Shown: positions 1-9,750, numbered from the stretch's first letter. The stretch is DNA of 64,000 nt from UBA6522 sp965262365 (GCA_965262365.1 OZ253541.1:930001-994000), one strand, 5' to 3'. Notes: a model not told the origin generated them from the letters alone. Translations and numbers: made by a program.

Positions 1-705
1 AATATTGATGTCCAGTTTGGACGATCGCTCACGACCGACGCCGAAGCGGCGTTCGAGAAGATCGTCGACCGTGGCCGAGGTGGCTGGTGTTACGAACAGA
101 ATGGGCTGTTTGACTGGGCGTTGTCCGCGATCGGATTCGACGTTACTCGAGTCGCCGGCGCCGTGCGCCGCGATGAGCGTGGAGACGCGGCTCTGAACAA
201 CCACTTGTGTCTCCTGGTTCGCGAGCCGGACGCCCGGCAGCCCGTCTACCTGGCGGATGTCGGCTTTGGCGGCAGCATGATCGCGCCGATCAAGCTGACC
301 GGAGCAGAGCACAATCAAGCTCCGTTTCGTATCGGACTCCGACGTTTCGACGACCGATGCTGGCGATTCTTCGAGGCATCAGCCGGCGGCGGATCGAACT
401 ACGATTTTGTCGCGAGACCCGCTGACGAGTCGTCGCTGGCAGCAAAATGCGAGCATCTACAAAGCGAGCCTCAATCCGGGTTTGTTCTTAACCTTGTCGT
501 GCAGAAACGATTGCCTGAGTCACACGTGAGCTTGCGCGGGCGCGTCCTGGCCAAAACGACCGCCGATTGCAATCAGTCCAGATTGCTGGAGAGCGCTGAG
601 GAACTGGCGACGACGGTCGAGGAGCTGTTTGGGCTGGATGTACCCGGCGTCGCGGATCTTTGGCCCAGAATCGTGGCGCGCCACGAGCAGTGGTCAGGGA
701 ATTGA
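1..705 (+). CDS. Arylamine N-acetyltransferase, 5' part outside window
   Basis: This is the C-terminal part of an arylamine N-acetyltransferase, a cytosolic enzyme that moves an acetyl group from acetyl-CoA to arylamines, arylhydrazines or hydroxylamines. The frame is open from base 1, so the start lies upstream of the window. The visible 234 residues carry the family's catalytic triad: Cys30 in the motif RGGWCYEQN, His68 in NNHLCLL and Asp86 in LADVGFGG. The 38-residue Cys-His spacing is that of characterised NATs. Nothing in the visible part looks damaged. The next gene on the same strand starts about 150 bp downstream, and no shared function with it is apparent. Confidence 0.9.
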   Translation, partial: NIDVQFGRSLTTDAEAAFEKIVDRGRGGWCYEQNGLFDWALSAIGFDVTRVAGAVRRDERGDAALNNHLCLLVREPDARQPVYLADVGFGGSMIAPIKLTGAEHNQAPFRIGLRRFDDRCWRFFEASAGGGSNYDFVARPADESSLAAKCEHLQSEPQSGFVLNLVVQKRLPESHVSLRGRVLAKTTADCNQSRLLESAEELATTVEELFGLDVPGVADLWPRIVARHEQWSGN

Positions 706-856
706 TGCGCGTTCATGTCGATTCGGCGCCAAACCGCATTGGCCTGGAACGGGCCGTCCGACAATGGGCTTGCAATGGACCCCCCGATGATTGGCATGGA
801 TAATTCCCGAGCTTTTGGACGACGACTGCTCGCCAACACTCACACACAGGATTGAA

Positions 857-1348
857 ATGGCCTCCGTAGACGAATTCGAAAACGGCAACCTCTCCGACCA
901 CGCCAACGTCGCGATCTCTCCGCCCTTGCTATTTGGCATCTTGTTGATCATCGGTTGTGGCCTGCGAGTGCTTGTTCCGATGCCGTTCCTGCCGGATCGC
1001 CTGGCCTGGATTGGCGGCCCGATCATTGTCGTTGCAGCGTTGGCTCTTGCAGTCTGGGCCGTCCGAACCATGCGCGCGGGGGGGGCATCCATTCCTACCT
1101 GGGAATCGACCGACGCCATCGTGCAAACCGGTCCGTACAGGTTCTCGCGTAATCCGATCTACCTGGCAATGATCCTGGTGCTTGCCGGCATAGGCGTATG
1201 GACGAACAGCCCGTGGTTCCTGGGACTGGCCATTCTCGACGCGATCCTTCTGTCATTCGGCGTGATTCCACACGAAGAGGCCTATCTGAATCGCAAGTTC
1301 GGAGATCAATATTCGGCCTATAGGGGCAAAGTCCGTCGATGGCTGTAG
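857..1348 (+). CDS. Isoprenylcysteine carboxyl methyltransferase-family membrane protein
   Basis: A 163-residue integral membrane protein of the ICMT/phospholipid methyltransferase superfamily. The C-terminal half has the family pattern QTGPYRFSRNPIYLAM, then two hydrophobic segments and an HEE motif (IPHEEAYLNRKFG) that in this superfamily lies near the S-adenosylmethionine site. About four membrane segments are visible. The frame is open further upstream, but the start at 857 (MASVDEF) is preferred because the upstream extension lacks family character. Bacterial members are mostly uncharacterised, so substrate and pathway are unknown. Confidence 0.8.
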   Translation: MASVDEFENGNLSDHANVAISPPLLFGILLIIGCGLRVLVPMPFLPDRLAWIGGPIIVVAALALAVWAVRTMRAGGASIPTWESTDAIVQTGPYRFSRNPIYLAMILVLAGIGVWTNSPWFLGLAILDAILLSFGVIPHEEAYLNRKFGDQYSAYRGKVRRWL

Positions 1349-1697
1349 CAGCGAATTCGGCCTGATTGTTCTCTGCCTGCCACGAAGCAGGTCCAGTCAC
1401 ACCTATCGGCGATAAGTTGACCGGGATCGGTCACGGGTCGCGCGTCCGTTGCTCCGGCTTTCGACGCTATTGATTGCCCCGAGTCTGACGAATAATCGCG
1501 GACGCCGGTCCACTGACGCGGCGTCCAGGGAGCACTTGTCGCATTTGTTGGCCTATACTCTGATGAGTGGCCTGATACGGTCAGCCTACGCTTCGGCAGC
1601 GAACGAATAATTATTTGCCTGGCGTCATCTGCTTCCGCATGACTGACAGCGCACAATTTGATTCTGCAGTTTATTTGAATAAGAAAAGTGAATAAGA
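1349..1697. other. Intergenic region upstream of the VPS10-like gene
   Basis: About 350 bp without a convincing gene. The last 60 bases are noticeably AT-richer than the surroundings and contain two near-identical AATAAGAAA units, so the promoter of the following gene probably lies here. No terminator hairpin was recognised. Confidence 0.4.
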
Positions 1698-1703
1698 AAG
1701 GAG
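1698..1703 (+). promoter_or_regulatory. Ribosome binding site that selects ATG 1710
   Basis: AAGGAG directly abuts an ATG at 1704 (no spacing) but sits six bases ahead of a second in-frame ATG at 1710, so translation most likely starts at 1710. Confidence 0.6.
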
Positions 1704-1709
1704 ATGGGG

Positions 1710-4700
1710 ATGTTTAACAACAAAGGGCAATTGAAATTTTATCCATTGGCGATTCTCCCCCTGGTTTTTGTCATGATTCCAGGGAATCAGGCCGGCGCCC
1801 AGGAAATCGACCCGGACATCTTCAACCAACTCGAATACCGTCATATCGGTCCCCCAGGCAACCGCGTGTCTGCGGTAGCCGGCGTGCCGGGCGATCCCAG
1901 GGTTTACTACGCCGGAAACCCGGCAGGCGGCATCCACAAGTCAACCGACGGCGGTATCACCTGGTTTCCGATCTTCGATGATCAGGAAGTCCCGTTCATC
2001 GGGGAGGTGGCCGTAGCGCCTTCGGACTCCAACATCGTCTGGGCCGGAACCGGTGAGATCTGGTTCAGAAATAACAACAAGTACCTGCCCATCGGAAACG
2101 GTGCGTACAAGTCGACGGATGCAGGAGCGACGTGGACCCATGTGGGGCTGGACAGGACAGGCCGGATAGGCAGGATCGTGATTCATCCCGAGAATCCCGA
2201 CATCGTCTTCGTGGCTGCCATGGGCCATAGCTACGGACCTCAGGAGGAACGGGGCGTTTTCCGCACTCAGGATGGAGGAGAGACCTGGGAACGGGTTCTC
2301 TTTGTCAATCCGGATACGGGTGCTTCCGACGTCGCCATGGTCCCCAACAACCCGGAGATTCTCTTTGCCGGGATGTGGCAGACCTGGGGGGAGAGAAGTG
2401 GCGGGCCGGGCAGCGGCCTGCACGTTTCCAGGGACGGCGGCGACACCTGGGAGCATCTCACCGGTAACGGTCTGCCCGAACCCCCGGTGGGCAAGCACGG
2501 GATCGCCATCGCGCCGAGCGACCCCAGCCGAATCTATGTCCTGATCGAGACCGGCGGCGGCATGCCCTTCCAGGGGCAGGAAACGAGCAGCGGCCAGCTG
2601 TGGGCCTCGGACGACGGCGGGGAGAACTGGGAGCTGAGGAGCTATGACCTGAACATGGCGGGCCGGACCCACTACTACACCCGGGCCGAGGTCGCACCGG
2701 ATAACCCCGACAAGATCTTTTTCCTTTCGGCCCCGTTCAGCCTGTCAATGGACGGCGGCAGGAGCATCACGACGGTCGGCCAGCAGATGCATGGAGACCA
2801 TCACGACATGTGGATCGATCCGACCGACGGAAACCGGATGATCGACTCCAACGACGGTGGCGTGGGCATCTCCTATAACGGCGGCACGAGCTGGTCGCAG
2901 ATCAATATCGCCAACGCCCAGATGTACCACGTCACCGTGGACAATCAGATCCCCTACAACGTGTACGGCAACCTTCAGGACGGGCCTTCGCACCGCGGAC
3001 CGAGCAACAGCCGTACTACGGTGAGAGGCGGCGGGGGAATCGCCAGGGGCGCATGGCATGCCGTCGGAGGCACCGAAGCCGGCATCGCCGTGGCCGATCC
3101 CGTGGACAACAACATCATCTGGTCCACCGGCCATCCCGGAGGCGCATTGGATATCTATGATCTGCGCACCGGCCACAAGCGCGAGGTCGGAGTCTGGCCG
3201 GACTACGCCTGGGGCTGGGCCGATATCGACCTCAGGTATCGGTTCTACAGGACCTTCCCCCTCATCATTTCACCTCACGACCACAACCGGGTTTACGTCG
3301 GCAGCCAATATGTACACATGACCACCAACGGCGGACATAGCTGGGAGACCATCAGTCCGGACCTTTCGACCGGTGACGTCAGCAGACTGCAGAGCATGCC
3401 CAGCCTGACGCCCATGAACTCCGGCACGGAAGACGGTGTCGTCTTTGCCATCGCCGAATCGCCTCTGCAGGAAGGCGTGATCTGGGCCGGTACGAACGAT
3501 GGGCTCATGCATGTCACCCTGGATGGCGGCGAAAACTGGTCCAATGTAACGGCCAACATTCCCGACCTGCCGCCGTGGGGAACGGTCAGCCACATCGAAG
3601 CGTCGAGGTACGGTCCGGGCACCGCCTACATCGCGGTCAACCTCCACGAGCAAAACATCCGCAATCCCTTTGTCTACAAGACCAGTGATTACGGTGAGAG
3701 CTGGCAAGACCTGACCGCCACGCTCCCCACGAGCGACACCTTCAGTATCAATACCCGCGTAATAGAGGAGGACCCGACACGAGAAGGCCTGCTTTACCTG
3801 GGAACCGACTACGCCTTGTTCGTCTCTCTCGACGACGGTGCCAATTGGTTCCTCCTGCACACGAACTTGCCTCATACGCCCGTTCATGGGGTGGTTGTCG
3901 AGGAACATTTCAACGATCTGGTGCTGGGGACGCACGGTCGCGGCTTCTGGATCCTTGACGACATTACGCCTCTTCAGCAGCTCACGCCTGAGATTCTCGA
4001 ATCGGACGTGCATCTCTTTGATCTGCGGACGCCATATCGATTTCAGCCGATCGAGCCGCCTGTCGCCCAGCGAGGCGATCCGAGTGTTGGCGACAACCCG
4101 CCCTATGGAGCTTCCATCAACTATTACCTGGGAACTGACGGCGCGGAAGAGGTCATCATACGTATCGTGGATGAGGAGGGTCAGACGATAAGGACACTCG
4201 ACGGGCCATCGGATAGCGGAATCAACAGGGTCTGGTGGGACCTCAGGTACGAACTGACCGACGAGCCCAGACTGAGAACCAGCCCCCTCATTGCACCGTG
4301 GGTCGAGCTTGGCCCGGAAGGCTGGAGACCGATCCCTGGCGGGGCAGCGGGGCGTACGGCCATCATGGCGCCTCCCGGCAGCTACACCGTGACACTCTCG
4401 GTCGATGGGGAGGAAACCAGCGGGAGTCTCGTGGTGATCAAGGATCCCCATACCGTTGGAACCGAGGAGGACATTCAGGCTCAGACAAGCCTGTTGCTTG
4501 AAGTTCGCGATGTCGTCAACAGCGTGGTGGGGATCATCAATCAAGCCGAAATCATCAGGAGCCAGATCTATGCCCTTCGGGACGATCTGGGGGACGATGA
4601 GAGCGCTGAATCGATCATCGCTGCGTCGGAACAATTGGACCAGGCGATCGTCGCCGTGGAAGAAAATCTCTACGAGATGTACTCGACAGGGAGAGGGCAG

Positions 4701-4934
4701 GATTACACCTTCCGGGAGCCAAGCAGGCTGCTCATCAGGCTCCTGGGCCTTGTCGGGCATATCGCCAACGCCGATTTTCCTCCGACTGTTCAGCTGACTG
4801 CAATGGCCGCAGAATTTGCAAATCTCCAGGCGGGCTATCTGAACCAGTTCAACGAAGTGCTTGACGAGGACTTGCCTGCTTTCAACAGCTTGCTCGAGGA
4901 GAACAACCTTCCTCCCATTGCCTTGGGTGAGTAA
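1710..4934 (+). CDS. VPS10/sortilin-like Asp-box beta-propeller exported protein
   Basis: A 1074-residue exported protein with a signal peptide ending near residue 31 (GNQAGA before QEID). The body is built from Asp-box (BNR, S/T-x-D-x-G-x-x-W) repeats: STDGGITW, STDAGATW, RTQDGGETW, SRDGGDTW, SDDGGENW, TTNGGHSW, TLDGGENW, TSDYGESW and SLDDGANW, nine in all over about residues 80-730. This is typical of the bacterial 'VPS10 domain' or 'WD40/YVTN/BNR-like repeat' proteins. A beta-rich domain containing NPPYGASINYYLG and a helical C-terminal tail follow. Such proteins are often labelled glycosyl hydrolases, but no catalytic residues can be assigned, so a binding or scaffold role is as likely. 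A TonB receptor gene follows about 100 bp downstream on the same strand and may be co-transcribed. Confidence 0.85.
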   Translation: MFNNKGQLKFYPLAILPLVFVMIPGNQAGAQEIDPDIFNQLEYRHIGPPGNRVSAVAGVPGDPRVYYAGNPAGGIHKSTDGGITWFPIFDDQEVPFIGEVAVAPSDSNIVWAGTGEIWFRNNNKYLPIGNGAYKSTDAGATWTHVGLDRTGRIGRIVIHPENPDIVFVAAMGHSYGPQEERGVFRTQDGGETWERVLFVNPDTGASDVAMVPNNPEILFAGMWQTWGERSGGPGSGLHVSRDGGDTWEHLTGNGLPEPPVGKHGIAIAPSDPSRIYVLIETGGGMPFQGQETSSGQLWASDDGGENWELRSYDLNMAGRTHYYTRAEVAPDNPDKIFFLSAPFSLSMDGGRSITTVGQQMHGDHHDMWIDPTDGNRMIDSNDGGVGISYNGGTSWSQINIANAQMYHVTVDNQIPYNVYGNLQDGPSHRGPSNSRTTVRGGGGIARGAWHAVGGTEAGIAVADPVDNNIIWSTGHPGGALDIYDLRTGHKREVGVWPDYAWGWADIDLRYRFYRTFPLIISPHDHNRVYVGSQYVHMTTNGGHSWETISPDLSTGDVSRLQSMPSLTPMNSGTEDGVVFAIAESPLQEGVIWAGTNDGLMHVTLDGGENWSNVTANIPDLPPWGTVSHIEASRYGPGTAYIAVNLHEQNIRNPFVYKTSDYGESWQDLTATLPTSDTFSINTRVIEEDPTREGLLYLGTDYALFVSLDDGANWFLLHTNLPHTPVHGVVVEEHFNDLVLGTHGRGFWILDDITPLQQLTPEILESDVHLFDLRTPYRFQPIEPPVAQRGDPSVGDNPPYGASINYYLGTDGAEEVIIRIVDEEGQTIRTLDGPSDSGINRVWWDLRYELTDEPRLRTSPLIAPWVELGPEGWRPIPGGAAGRTAIMAPPGSYTVTLSVDGEETSGSLVVIKDPHTVGTEEDIQAQTSLLLEVRDVVNSVVGIINQAEIIRSQIYALRDDLGDDESAESIIAASEQLDQAIVAVEENLYEMYSTGRGQDYTFREPSRLLIRLLGLVGHIANADFPPTVQLTAMAAEFANLQAGYLNQFNEVLDEDLPAFNSLLEENNLPPIALGE

Positions 4935-5036
4935 TGAGAATCGTTGAAAGACTCTCGGGCAGGACTGCGGGGTGTCGGTGGCGCGTGGGCTCTGCGTTTC
5001 ATTGATCGTCGGGTAGCTTCAGCCGGTGCGGAGCTG

Positions 5037-7046
5037 ATGCGGAGCCGGCCAATTGTGCGCTTGACCCGCTGTATCGTCTGGATTTCCGCAGTCGTTCCCG
5101 TGCTGGCTCTGGGGCAGGGCTCCGGATCGATAGAGGAAGTCATTCTTACCGCACCTCGCGGACCTTCACGTGCCTCGCGTCCGACGGTAGCGCTTGACCA
5201 CGAGGCGCTGCAGGCACGTCAACCCATTACGGTTGCCGATATTTTTCGCACTGTCCCGGGCATCTTCCTGCGCACCAATTCGCGCGGCCAGTCAGTGACG
5301 CGCATCCGCGGTGCCGAGGAACGTCAGACACTGGTATTTCTTGACGGTGCGCCATTGGCAGCCCCCTGGGATGGCCGTGCCGACCTTTCGTTATTGCCCG
5401 CGGGATTGGTCGATCGTATCGACGTCACTCGCGGGCTGGCGCCTATCGAGTACGGAGCCAATGCGGTGGCTGGCGCCATCGACCTGGTGACTCATGTACC
5501 CCAGGATGAATCGAGTCTGCGGGCTGAAATTCAGCAGGGCTCGCTCGGTTTGCTAAACGTAAATGCGGTAGCCGAAATTAAGCCGGATAACAGATGGTCA
5601 TTCGTCGCTGCAGGATCGACAATCGATCGCGATGCCGAACGAATCGCGGACAAGCAGAGCGTTGCATTCGACCCGTCGACCGATCGCGCCCGGACCAATA
5701 CCGATCTGTCCGGCGACAGCCTGTTTGCCGCGACGGCCTATTCCGGTGACTCGTACTTTTTGCGTGCATCTCTGCTGCACACGACGGCCGAGCGTGGCAT
5801 CGCTGCGCAGGGCGATCTGGATCCCGCGACGGCCAGTCCGCGTTTCTGGCGGATGCCCGAGCGGCGTCTGACGCAAGCGACACTGAACGGCAACTGGAAC
5901 TTGCGGGAAGGTGCCGATCTGCGATTGACAGGTTGGCAGCAGTGGTTCGATCAAACCATCGACGCTTATCGGGACTACTCGTACAATGCGTTACGCGAAC
6001 GAGAGCGGGGACATGACCTCACCAGTGGCGCCCGGCTCGCATTGTCAATGCTCGTGGACCGGGCAACACTTCGCTTCGTAGCTACGGTTCAGGACAGCAC
6101 ACACCGCCAGACAGATTTTGCCACGGCAACGGGACAGGCTGCCGATCTGGTAGAGGAACCGGAGCTTCGCTACAGGCAGCGTCTGCTGACAGTCGGTGTC
6201 GAAACAGACCTGCGTCTGAGCGACACTCTGACTTCTACGGTCGGGCTGGCAATGGATCGCGCATCAACGCCACTCACCGGTGACAAGCCCCATCAGGAAT
6301 CGCTCTCGGCAACGGGTTGGTCTGCCGGTCTACGCTGGACACCTTCGAATAAAATATCAGCCGTCGCTACGCTCGGGCAGCGCTCACGATTTCCCACTCC
6401 GCGTGAATTGTTTGGCGCGGCGCTTGGCCGCTTCCTGCTCAACCCGGATCTGCAGCCTGAACGTTCGCTTCTCGCCGATTTCGCCGTGGAGTACAACGCA
6501 TCGGATGCGCTGTCGCTTGATTTCACGCTATGGGCAAACGACAGCGACGATACGCTTTCCCAACGTGTCGTGACCGTTGACAACTCGAATCGTCGACAAC
6601 GATTCAACTTGAACGGTTCGTTAACCTACGGCGTTGAAGCGGCAGCAACATTGGCAATCATCGAGAAAGTCAGTGGTCATTTTTCGGTGGGATTACAAGA
6701 CGGTCAGGTCGCGCGGGATGAAAGCGGTGAGCGCAGAGATCTGCTGTACAGACCCAGGGAACAGTTGAACCTGGCGCTTGATTGGCGGGCGACATCGAGT
6801 CTCCAGATGCGCGCGGAACTTTCGCATATTGGGCGAGCCTACGATCTTTCGGACGATGGGGCGGAGACTGACTTGCCGGCTTCCACCGGCTTTGGCCTCA
6901 GAGGCTCCCTGAATGTCGGTCGGATTTTCAATCAAGACCTCTTTCTCACCGCCGCCGTCGATAACCTGACCGATGCACTGATTCTTCCGCAATTGGGACT
7001 ACCTGCGCCGGGCCGATCGTTTCACATTGGGATTCGGGTCAACTAG
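5037..7046 (+). CDS. TonB-dependent outer-membrane receptor
   Basis: A 669-residue outer-membrane receptor. A signal peptide (to ALGQG, about residue 26) is followed by a TonB-box-like EEVILTA, a plug domain with DIFRTVPGIFLRTN, VTRIRGAEERQTLVFLDG and IEYGANAVAGAIDLVT, and a 22-stranded-type barrel with FPTPRELFGAALG and a C-terminus ending FHIGIRVN. It imports an unknown ligand (siderophore, cobalamin or oligosaccharide class) using proton-motive force through TonB. The frame is open upstream to 4944, but that would need a TTG start. ATG 5037 has GGAG four bases ahead and a normal signal peptide. It follows the VPS10-like gene, suggesting a linked surface-binding and uptake function. Confidence 0.88.
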   Translation: MRSRPIVRLTRCIVWISAVVPVLALGQGSGSIEEVILTAPRGPSRASRPTVALDHEALQARQPITVADIFRTVPGIFLRTNSRGQSVTRIRGAEERQTLVFLDGAPLAAPWDGRADLSLLPAGLVDRIDVTRGLAPIEYGANAVAGAIDLVTHVPQDESSLRAEIQQGSLGLLNVNAVAEIKPDNRWSFVAAGSTIDRDAERIADKQSVAFDPSTDRARTNTDLSGDSLFAATAYSGDSYFLRASLLHTTAERGIAAQGDLDPATASPRFWRMPERRLTQATLNGNWNLREGADLRLTGWQQWFDQTIDAYRDYSYNALRERERGHDLTSGARLALSMLVDRATLRFVATVQDSTHRQTDFATATGQAADLVEEPELRYRQRLLTVGVETDLRLSDTLTSTVGLAMDRASTPLTGDKPHQESLSATGWSAGLRWTPSNKISAVATLGQRSRFPTPRELFGAALGRFLLNPDLQPERSLLADFAVEYNASDALSLDFTLWANDSDDTLSQRVVTVDNSNRRQRFNLNGSLTYGVEAAATLAIIEKVSGHFSVGLQDGQVARDESGERRDLLYRPREQLNLALDWRATSSLQMRAELSHIGRAYDLSDDGAETDLPASTGFGLRGSLNVGRIFNQDLFLTAAVDNLTDALILPQLGLPAPGRSFHIGIRVN

Positions 7047-7263
7047 ATTCTGTTGGCTCTTCGAGAATCGGCGAAGGGCAGACCGCATCGATCGCCTTGG
7101 CGGAGCCCACCAGGGAAACCCGCAAGTCCACCGCGTCGGCGTCAGGCGGTTGGATCCGAATGAACACGGACCACTCTTGCCGCAACAGTTCCGTATACGT
7201 GTCGGTGTGGTCCGTCGGGTGCACGCAGTCGGGCCGATCCGCGCAAAGGTACCAAAAGCCCAA
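7039..7263 (-). CDS. Small hypothetical ORF downstream of the sterol-reductase-like gene
   Basis: An open frame of about 74 residues on the same strand as, and just downstream of, the sterol-reductase-like gene. Its end overlaps that of the convergent TonB receptor gene by 8 bp. Only TTG is available as a start. The translation (FWYLCADRPDCVHPTDH near the N-terminus) has a protein-like composition but matches no family I recognise. It may be a translationally coupled small gene, a remnant, or chance. Confidence 0.25.
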   Translation of the reverse strand: MGFWYLCADRPDCVHPTDHTDTYTELLRQEWSVFIRIQPPDADAVDLRVSLVGSAKAIDAVCPSPILEEPTESS

Positions 7264-7288
7264 GCGGCCCGCGCGGTCTACCGATCAC

Positions 7289-8392
7289 TCAATAGACACC
7301 AGGAATCAACCGATAACGTACCTTTGCCTGATATTGCGTCCACAGTTCACCGTACTTGGCCGCGCACCGGCGCTCGTCGATCCGTTCGCGGCTGACGAAG
7401 AACACCGTCAGGTAGACGAAGTAGATCCAGGCCCAGAAATTCGTGAAGTGTCCAAGGGCGAGCGCCATTCCGAGTGCTTCCAGAATCTCTCCGAAGTAGT
7501 TCATGTGGCGCGAGGCGCCCCAGAAACCGCTGCACAGAAGGCTGCGCTGGCCGTCGGTTACGGTGGCGGGTTTGATCACGCCCAGAAACGCGTGCTCGGG
7601 CGAGCGCTTGTAAATGTATTTCTGGGCGTTCGCACCGCGGGAAATCGCCCATCCGACAAGGAATATCGCGGTCGCGCCGCCCAACCAAAGGGCCGTTAGC
7701 GAGGGATCGATGTCGGGAGCGGGCAACCCTGCGGTTCCCCACAGCGCCACCGGATACAGCAAGGGATAGACGACAAAGCAGCCGGCGATCAACTTGAAAC
7801 CCAGGCGCTCCTCGAAGATGTCGAAGGTGAACAACTGAACGTGCTCGAAAACGAAATAGTCCGTGACAAACCACACCCACATCGCCGAGTGCAGGAACAA
7901 TCCGAGGTTGGCAGCTCCGCCGTACTGGCCAAAGTGGTAGGCGGCGCTCGATACGGCGTTCAGCGCAAGGTACGTACCGCCGAAGATGTACATGAACATC
8001 TTTGTGTCAACGTGACCGCCGAACTGCACGTTGTATGAACGGCCCTCAAGCCACTGAACGAGAGGCCTGCGGTCATCCGCCGGCGAGCGCAACACGATCC
8101 AGACCGTCAGCACGACGCTCAACGCCACCGCCCCGGCTAGTGCGTGCCATTTGACTAACCACAGCCAGTCCAGTGGGGCAAAGGTCAGCTCCAGCGACCA
8201 GATGAGCAGGGCGCAGACGAAGACCGCGAGTCCGTTCAACCGGTATTGAGGTGGCGTGCCTTCCACGTTCCTGTGCGCATAGCCGCCCACGCGCTGCGCA
8301 GGCAACACCACGTGCAGCACCAGCAAGATGGCGAAAAGAGCTGTCGGTGTGAGAAACCCGGCGACGGCCTGGAGGGTGGTCAATTCGGACAT
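7289..8392 (-). CDS. ERG4/ERG24-family sterol reductase-like membrane protein
   Basis: A 367-residue polytopic membrane protein resembling delta(14)/delta(24)-sterol reductases of the ERG4/ERG24 family, which reduce sterol double bonds with NADPH. It has about nine hydrophobic segments. The family's C-terminal signature is present: CSGFWGASRHMNYFGEILEALG, shortened here to its key residues W-G, R-H and N-Y-x-G-E, followed by the terminal VRYRLIPGVY. The frame extends upstream, but the start at 8392 (MSELTTLQ) begins the hydrophobic N-terminus. Bacterial members are rare among sterol makers. Without other sterol genes here it may act on another isoprenoid or lipid, so the substrate is unknown. 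Confidence 0.82.
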   Translation of the reverse strand: MSELTTLQAVAGFLTPTALFAILLVLHVVLPAQRVGGYAHRNVEGTPPQYRLNGLAVFVCALLIWSLELTFAPLDWLWLVKWHALAGAVALSVVLTVWIVLRSPADDRRPLVQWLEGRSYNVQFGGHVDTKMFMYIFGGTYLALNAVSSAAYHFGQYGGAANLGLFLHSAMWVWFVTDYFVFEHVQLFTFDIFEERLGFKLIAGCFVVYPLLYPVALWGTAGLPAPDIDPSLTALWLGGATAIFLVGWAISRGANAQKYIYKRSPEHAFLGVIKPATVTDGQRSLLCSGFWGASRHMNYFGEILEALGMALALGHFTNFWAWIYFVYLTVFFVSRERIDERRCAAKYGELWTQYQAKVRYRLIPGVY

Positions 8393-8717
8393 GCAGGTGC
8401 CTTTTTTTCGTTTATCGCTGATCCCAACGCTGCGGGCGACCCCAGGCGCTTCGCGGTGCGCGAATGCGAATGTGCCAAGGCTATACCCTGCGACATGCGG
8501 CCCATACCTTAGCACCCTGATCTCCTTCCTGCCGACTCACAGGACACTGATCAGGGACTGAATTTTCCTGAGAACGCTGCTCCACGGTGTTTCCTGTGAA
8601 AGAGGGATTGTGGGGGTAGGGCGTGTGGTATAACGGCGGAAACCTTTCCCAGGAAACCGCCTATGTCCGGATCACAAAAGGAACTGTCCAGGCTTCAGAT
8701 TGGTCAATCGGTGTTGA

Positions 8718-8933
8718 TCGCCACGGACAATCATCTTTCACGGCGAAGACGACGTCACCGTTCCCATTACGCAGAGCGAGGCGTTCTGCGCAGCCATGAC
8801 CGCCGTGGGGACTCAACGCGAGCTAAGCCGCTTCGCCGGCGAAGGCCATGGTTTCTTCAATGCCGGGGGGCCGGCCTACCAGCCGGTACTGATGGAAACC
8901 CTTCGTTTCCTTCGTCCCGAGCTTAAGGAGTGA
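8718..8933 (+). pseudogene. C-terminal remnant of an alpha/beta-hydrolase
   Basis: This frame, entered after a TGA at 8715, encodes a typical C-terminal end of an alpha/beta-hydrolase or prolyl-oligopeptidase-type esterase: IIFHGEDDVTVPITQSEAF carries the acid residue and FAGEGHGFFNAGG the catalytic His. The N-terminal two thirds, with the nucleophile serine, are absent. An ATG-initiated frame at 8663 overlaps but is out of phase. It ends 19 bp ahead of the PepSY gene, so it could still be transcribed, but it cannot make an active enzyme. Confidence 0.7.
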
Positions 8934-8952
8934 CGGCAAAGGCAAATATCCC

Positions 8953-9666
8953 ATGACTGCTCCCCGTTCGCGGAGGTGGCTTGATCAGCCGCAGAATGTT
9001 CCCTTTCGCCGCGCGCTGTACCTGATTCATCTTTGGGTGGGTATCGCGACCGGCCTCTACATTCTCATGATCAGCCTGTCAGGGAGCGCTGTCGTATTTC
9101 GGCGCGAACTCACCCGCTGGCTGATGCCGCCAGACGGTAGTTTCGAGGACGGTTTCCCCGTGGCGTTGCGCATCATGGAGTGGCTGGTCGATCTGCACGA
9201 CAACCTTCTGGCGGGGTCCGTGGGCCGCGACGTCAACGGCGTCTTTGCCATTCTGCTAATGGTCATGGTGCTGACGGGCGCCGTGATCTGGTGGCCCGGC
9301 CGGCGGCGCTGGTCCCGTAGCGTTATCGTCTTGCGGCCATCCCGGACGCGGCGGTTTTTCTGGCATCTTCACAGTGCGGCCGGACTGTGGGGCTTCGTCC
9401 TGCTGTTCGGCTGGGCGTTTACCGGCATCTATTTTGCTTTTCCCGAGCCCTTCGAGTGGTTCTTCAATTCCTTCGACGACGATCCAACGGATTTTCAACG
9501 GCCCGGCGAAGGGATTCTGCTGCTTCTAATACAATGGCATTTCGGCCGCTTCGGTGGACTCGGCATTCGCATTCTCTGGGTCGTCCTCGGCCTCCTGCCC
9601 GCAATACTTTTTTGTACGGGTTTCGTGGTTTGGTGGAAGCGGATACGGTTGCGAGGACTAAGCTGA
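8953..9666 (+). CDS. PepSY-associated transmembrane protein (short form)
   Basis: A 237-residue inner-membrane protein of the PepSY-TM family, usually found beside siderophore/TonB uptake systems and thought to take part in iron or haem reduction at the membrane. It has an N-terminal helix with YLIHLWVGIATGLYILMIS, a central pair around GAVIWWPGRRRW, the family's FFWHLHSAAGLWGFVLLFG, and a C-terminal helix ending FVVWWKRIR. It lacks the large periplasmic PepSY repeats of the usual ~400-residue proteins, so it is a short version. The histidines in LIHLW and WHLHSA are candidate haem or metal ligands (inference). Confidence 0.8.
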   Translation: MTAPRSRRWLDQPQNVPFRRALYLIHLWVGIATGLYILMISLSGSAVVFRRELTRWLMPPDGSFEDGFPVALRIMEWLVDLHDNLLAGSVGRDVNGVFAILLMVMVLTGAVIWWPGRRRWSRSVIVLRPSRTRRFFWHLHSAAGLWGFVLLFGWAFTGIYFAFPEPFEWFFNSFDDDPTDFQRPGEGILLLLIQWHFGRFGGLGIRILWVVLGLLPAILFCTGFVVWWKRIRLRGLS

Positions 9667-9740
9667 AAGCTTGGCAACGGCTCAGGTGTTGGGGTGGCGT
9701 GCGCCGCTAATGCTATTGTGAGCCAATCAGGATCGCCTCG

Positions 9741-9745
9741 AGGAG
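9741..9745 (+). promoter_or_regulatory. Ribosome binding site of the 9751 sulfatase
   Basis: AGGAG five bases ahead of ATG 9751. It decides this start over upstream in-frame codons and gives a proper lipoprotein signal. Confidence 0.6.
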
Positions 9746-9750
9746 TTGAG

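Noticed and set aside
3270..4760. 496-codon open frame on the minus strand inside the VPS10-like gene
   Set aside because: It is antisense to a gene with clear Asp-box repeats and matches no family; long antisense frames are common at this GC content.
4944..5036. Upstream extension of the TonB receptor with a TTG start
   Set aside because: It would put about 30 non-hydrophobic residues before the signal peptide; ATG 5037 has a ribosome site.
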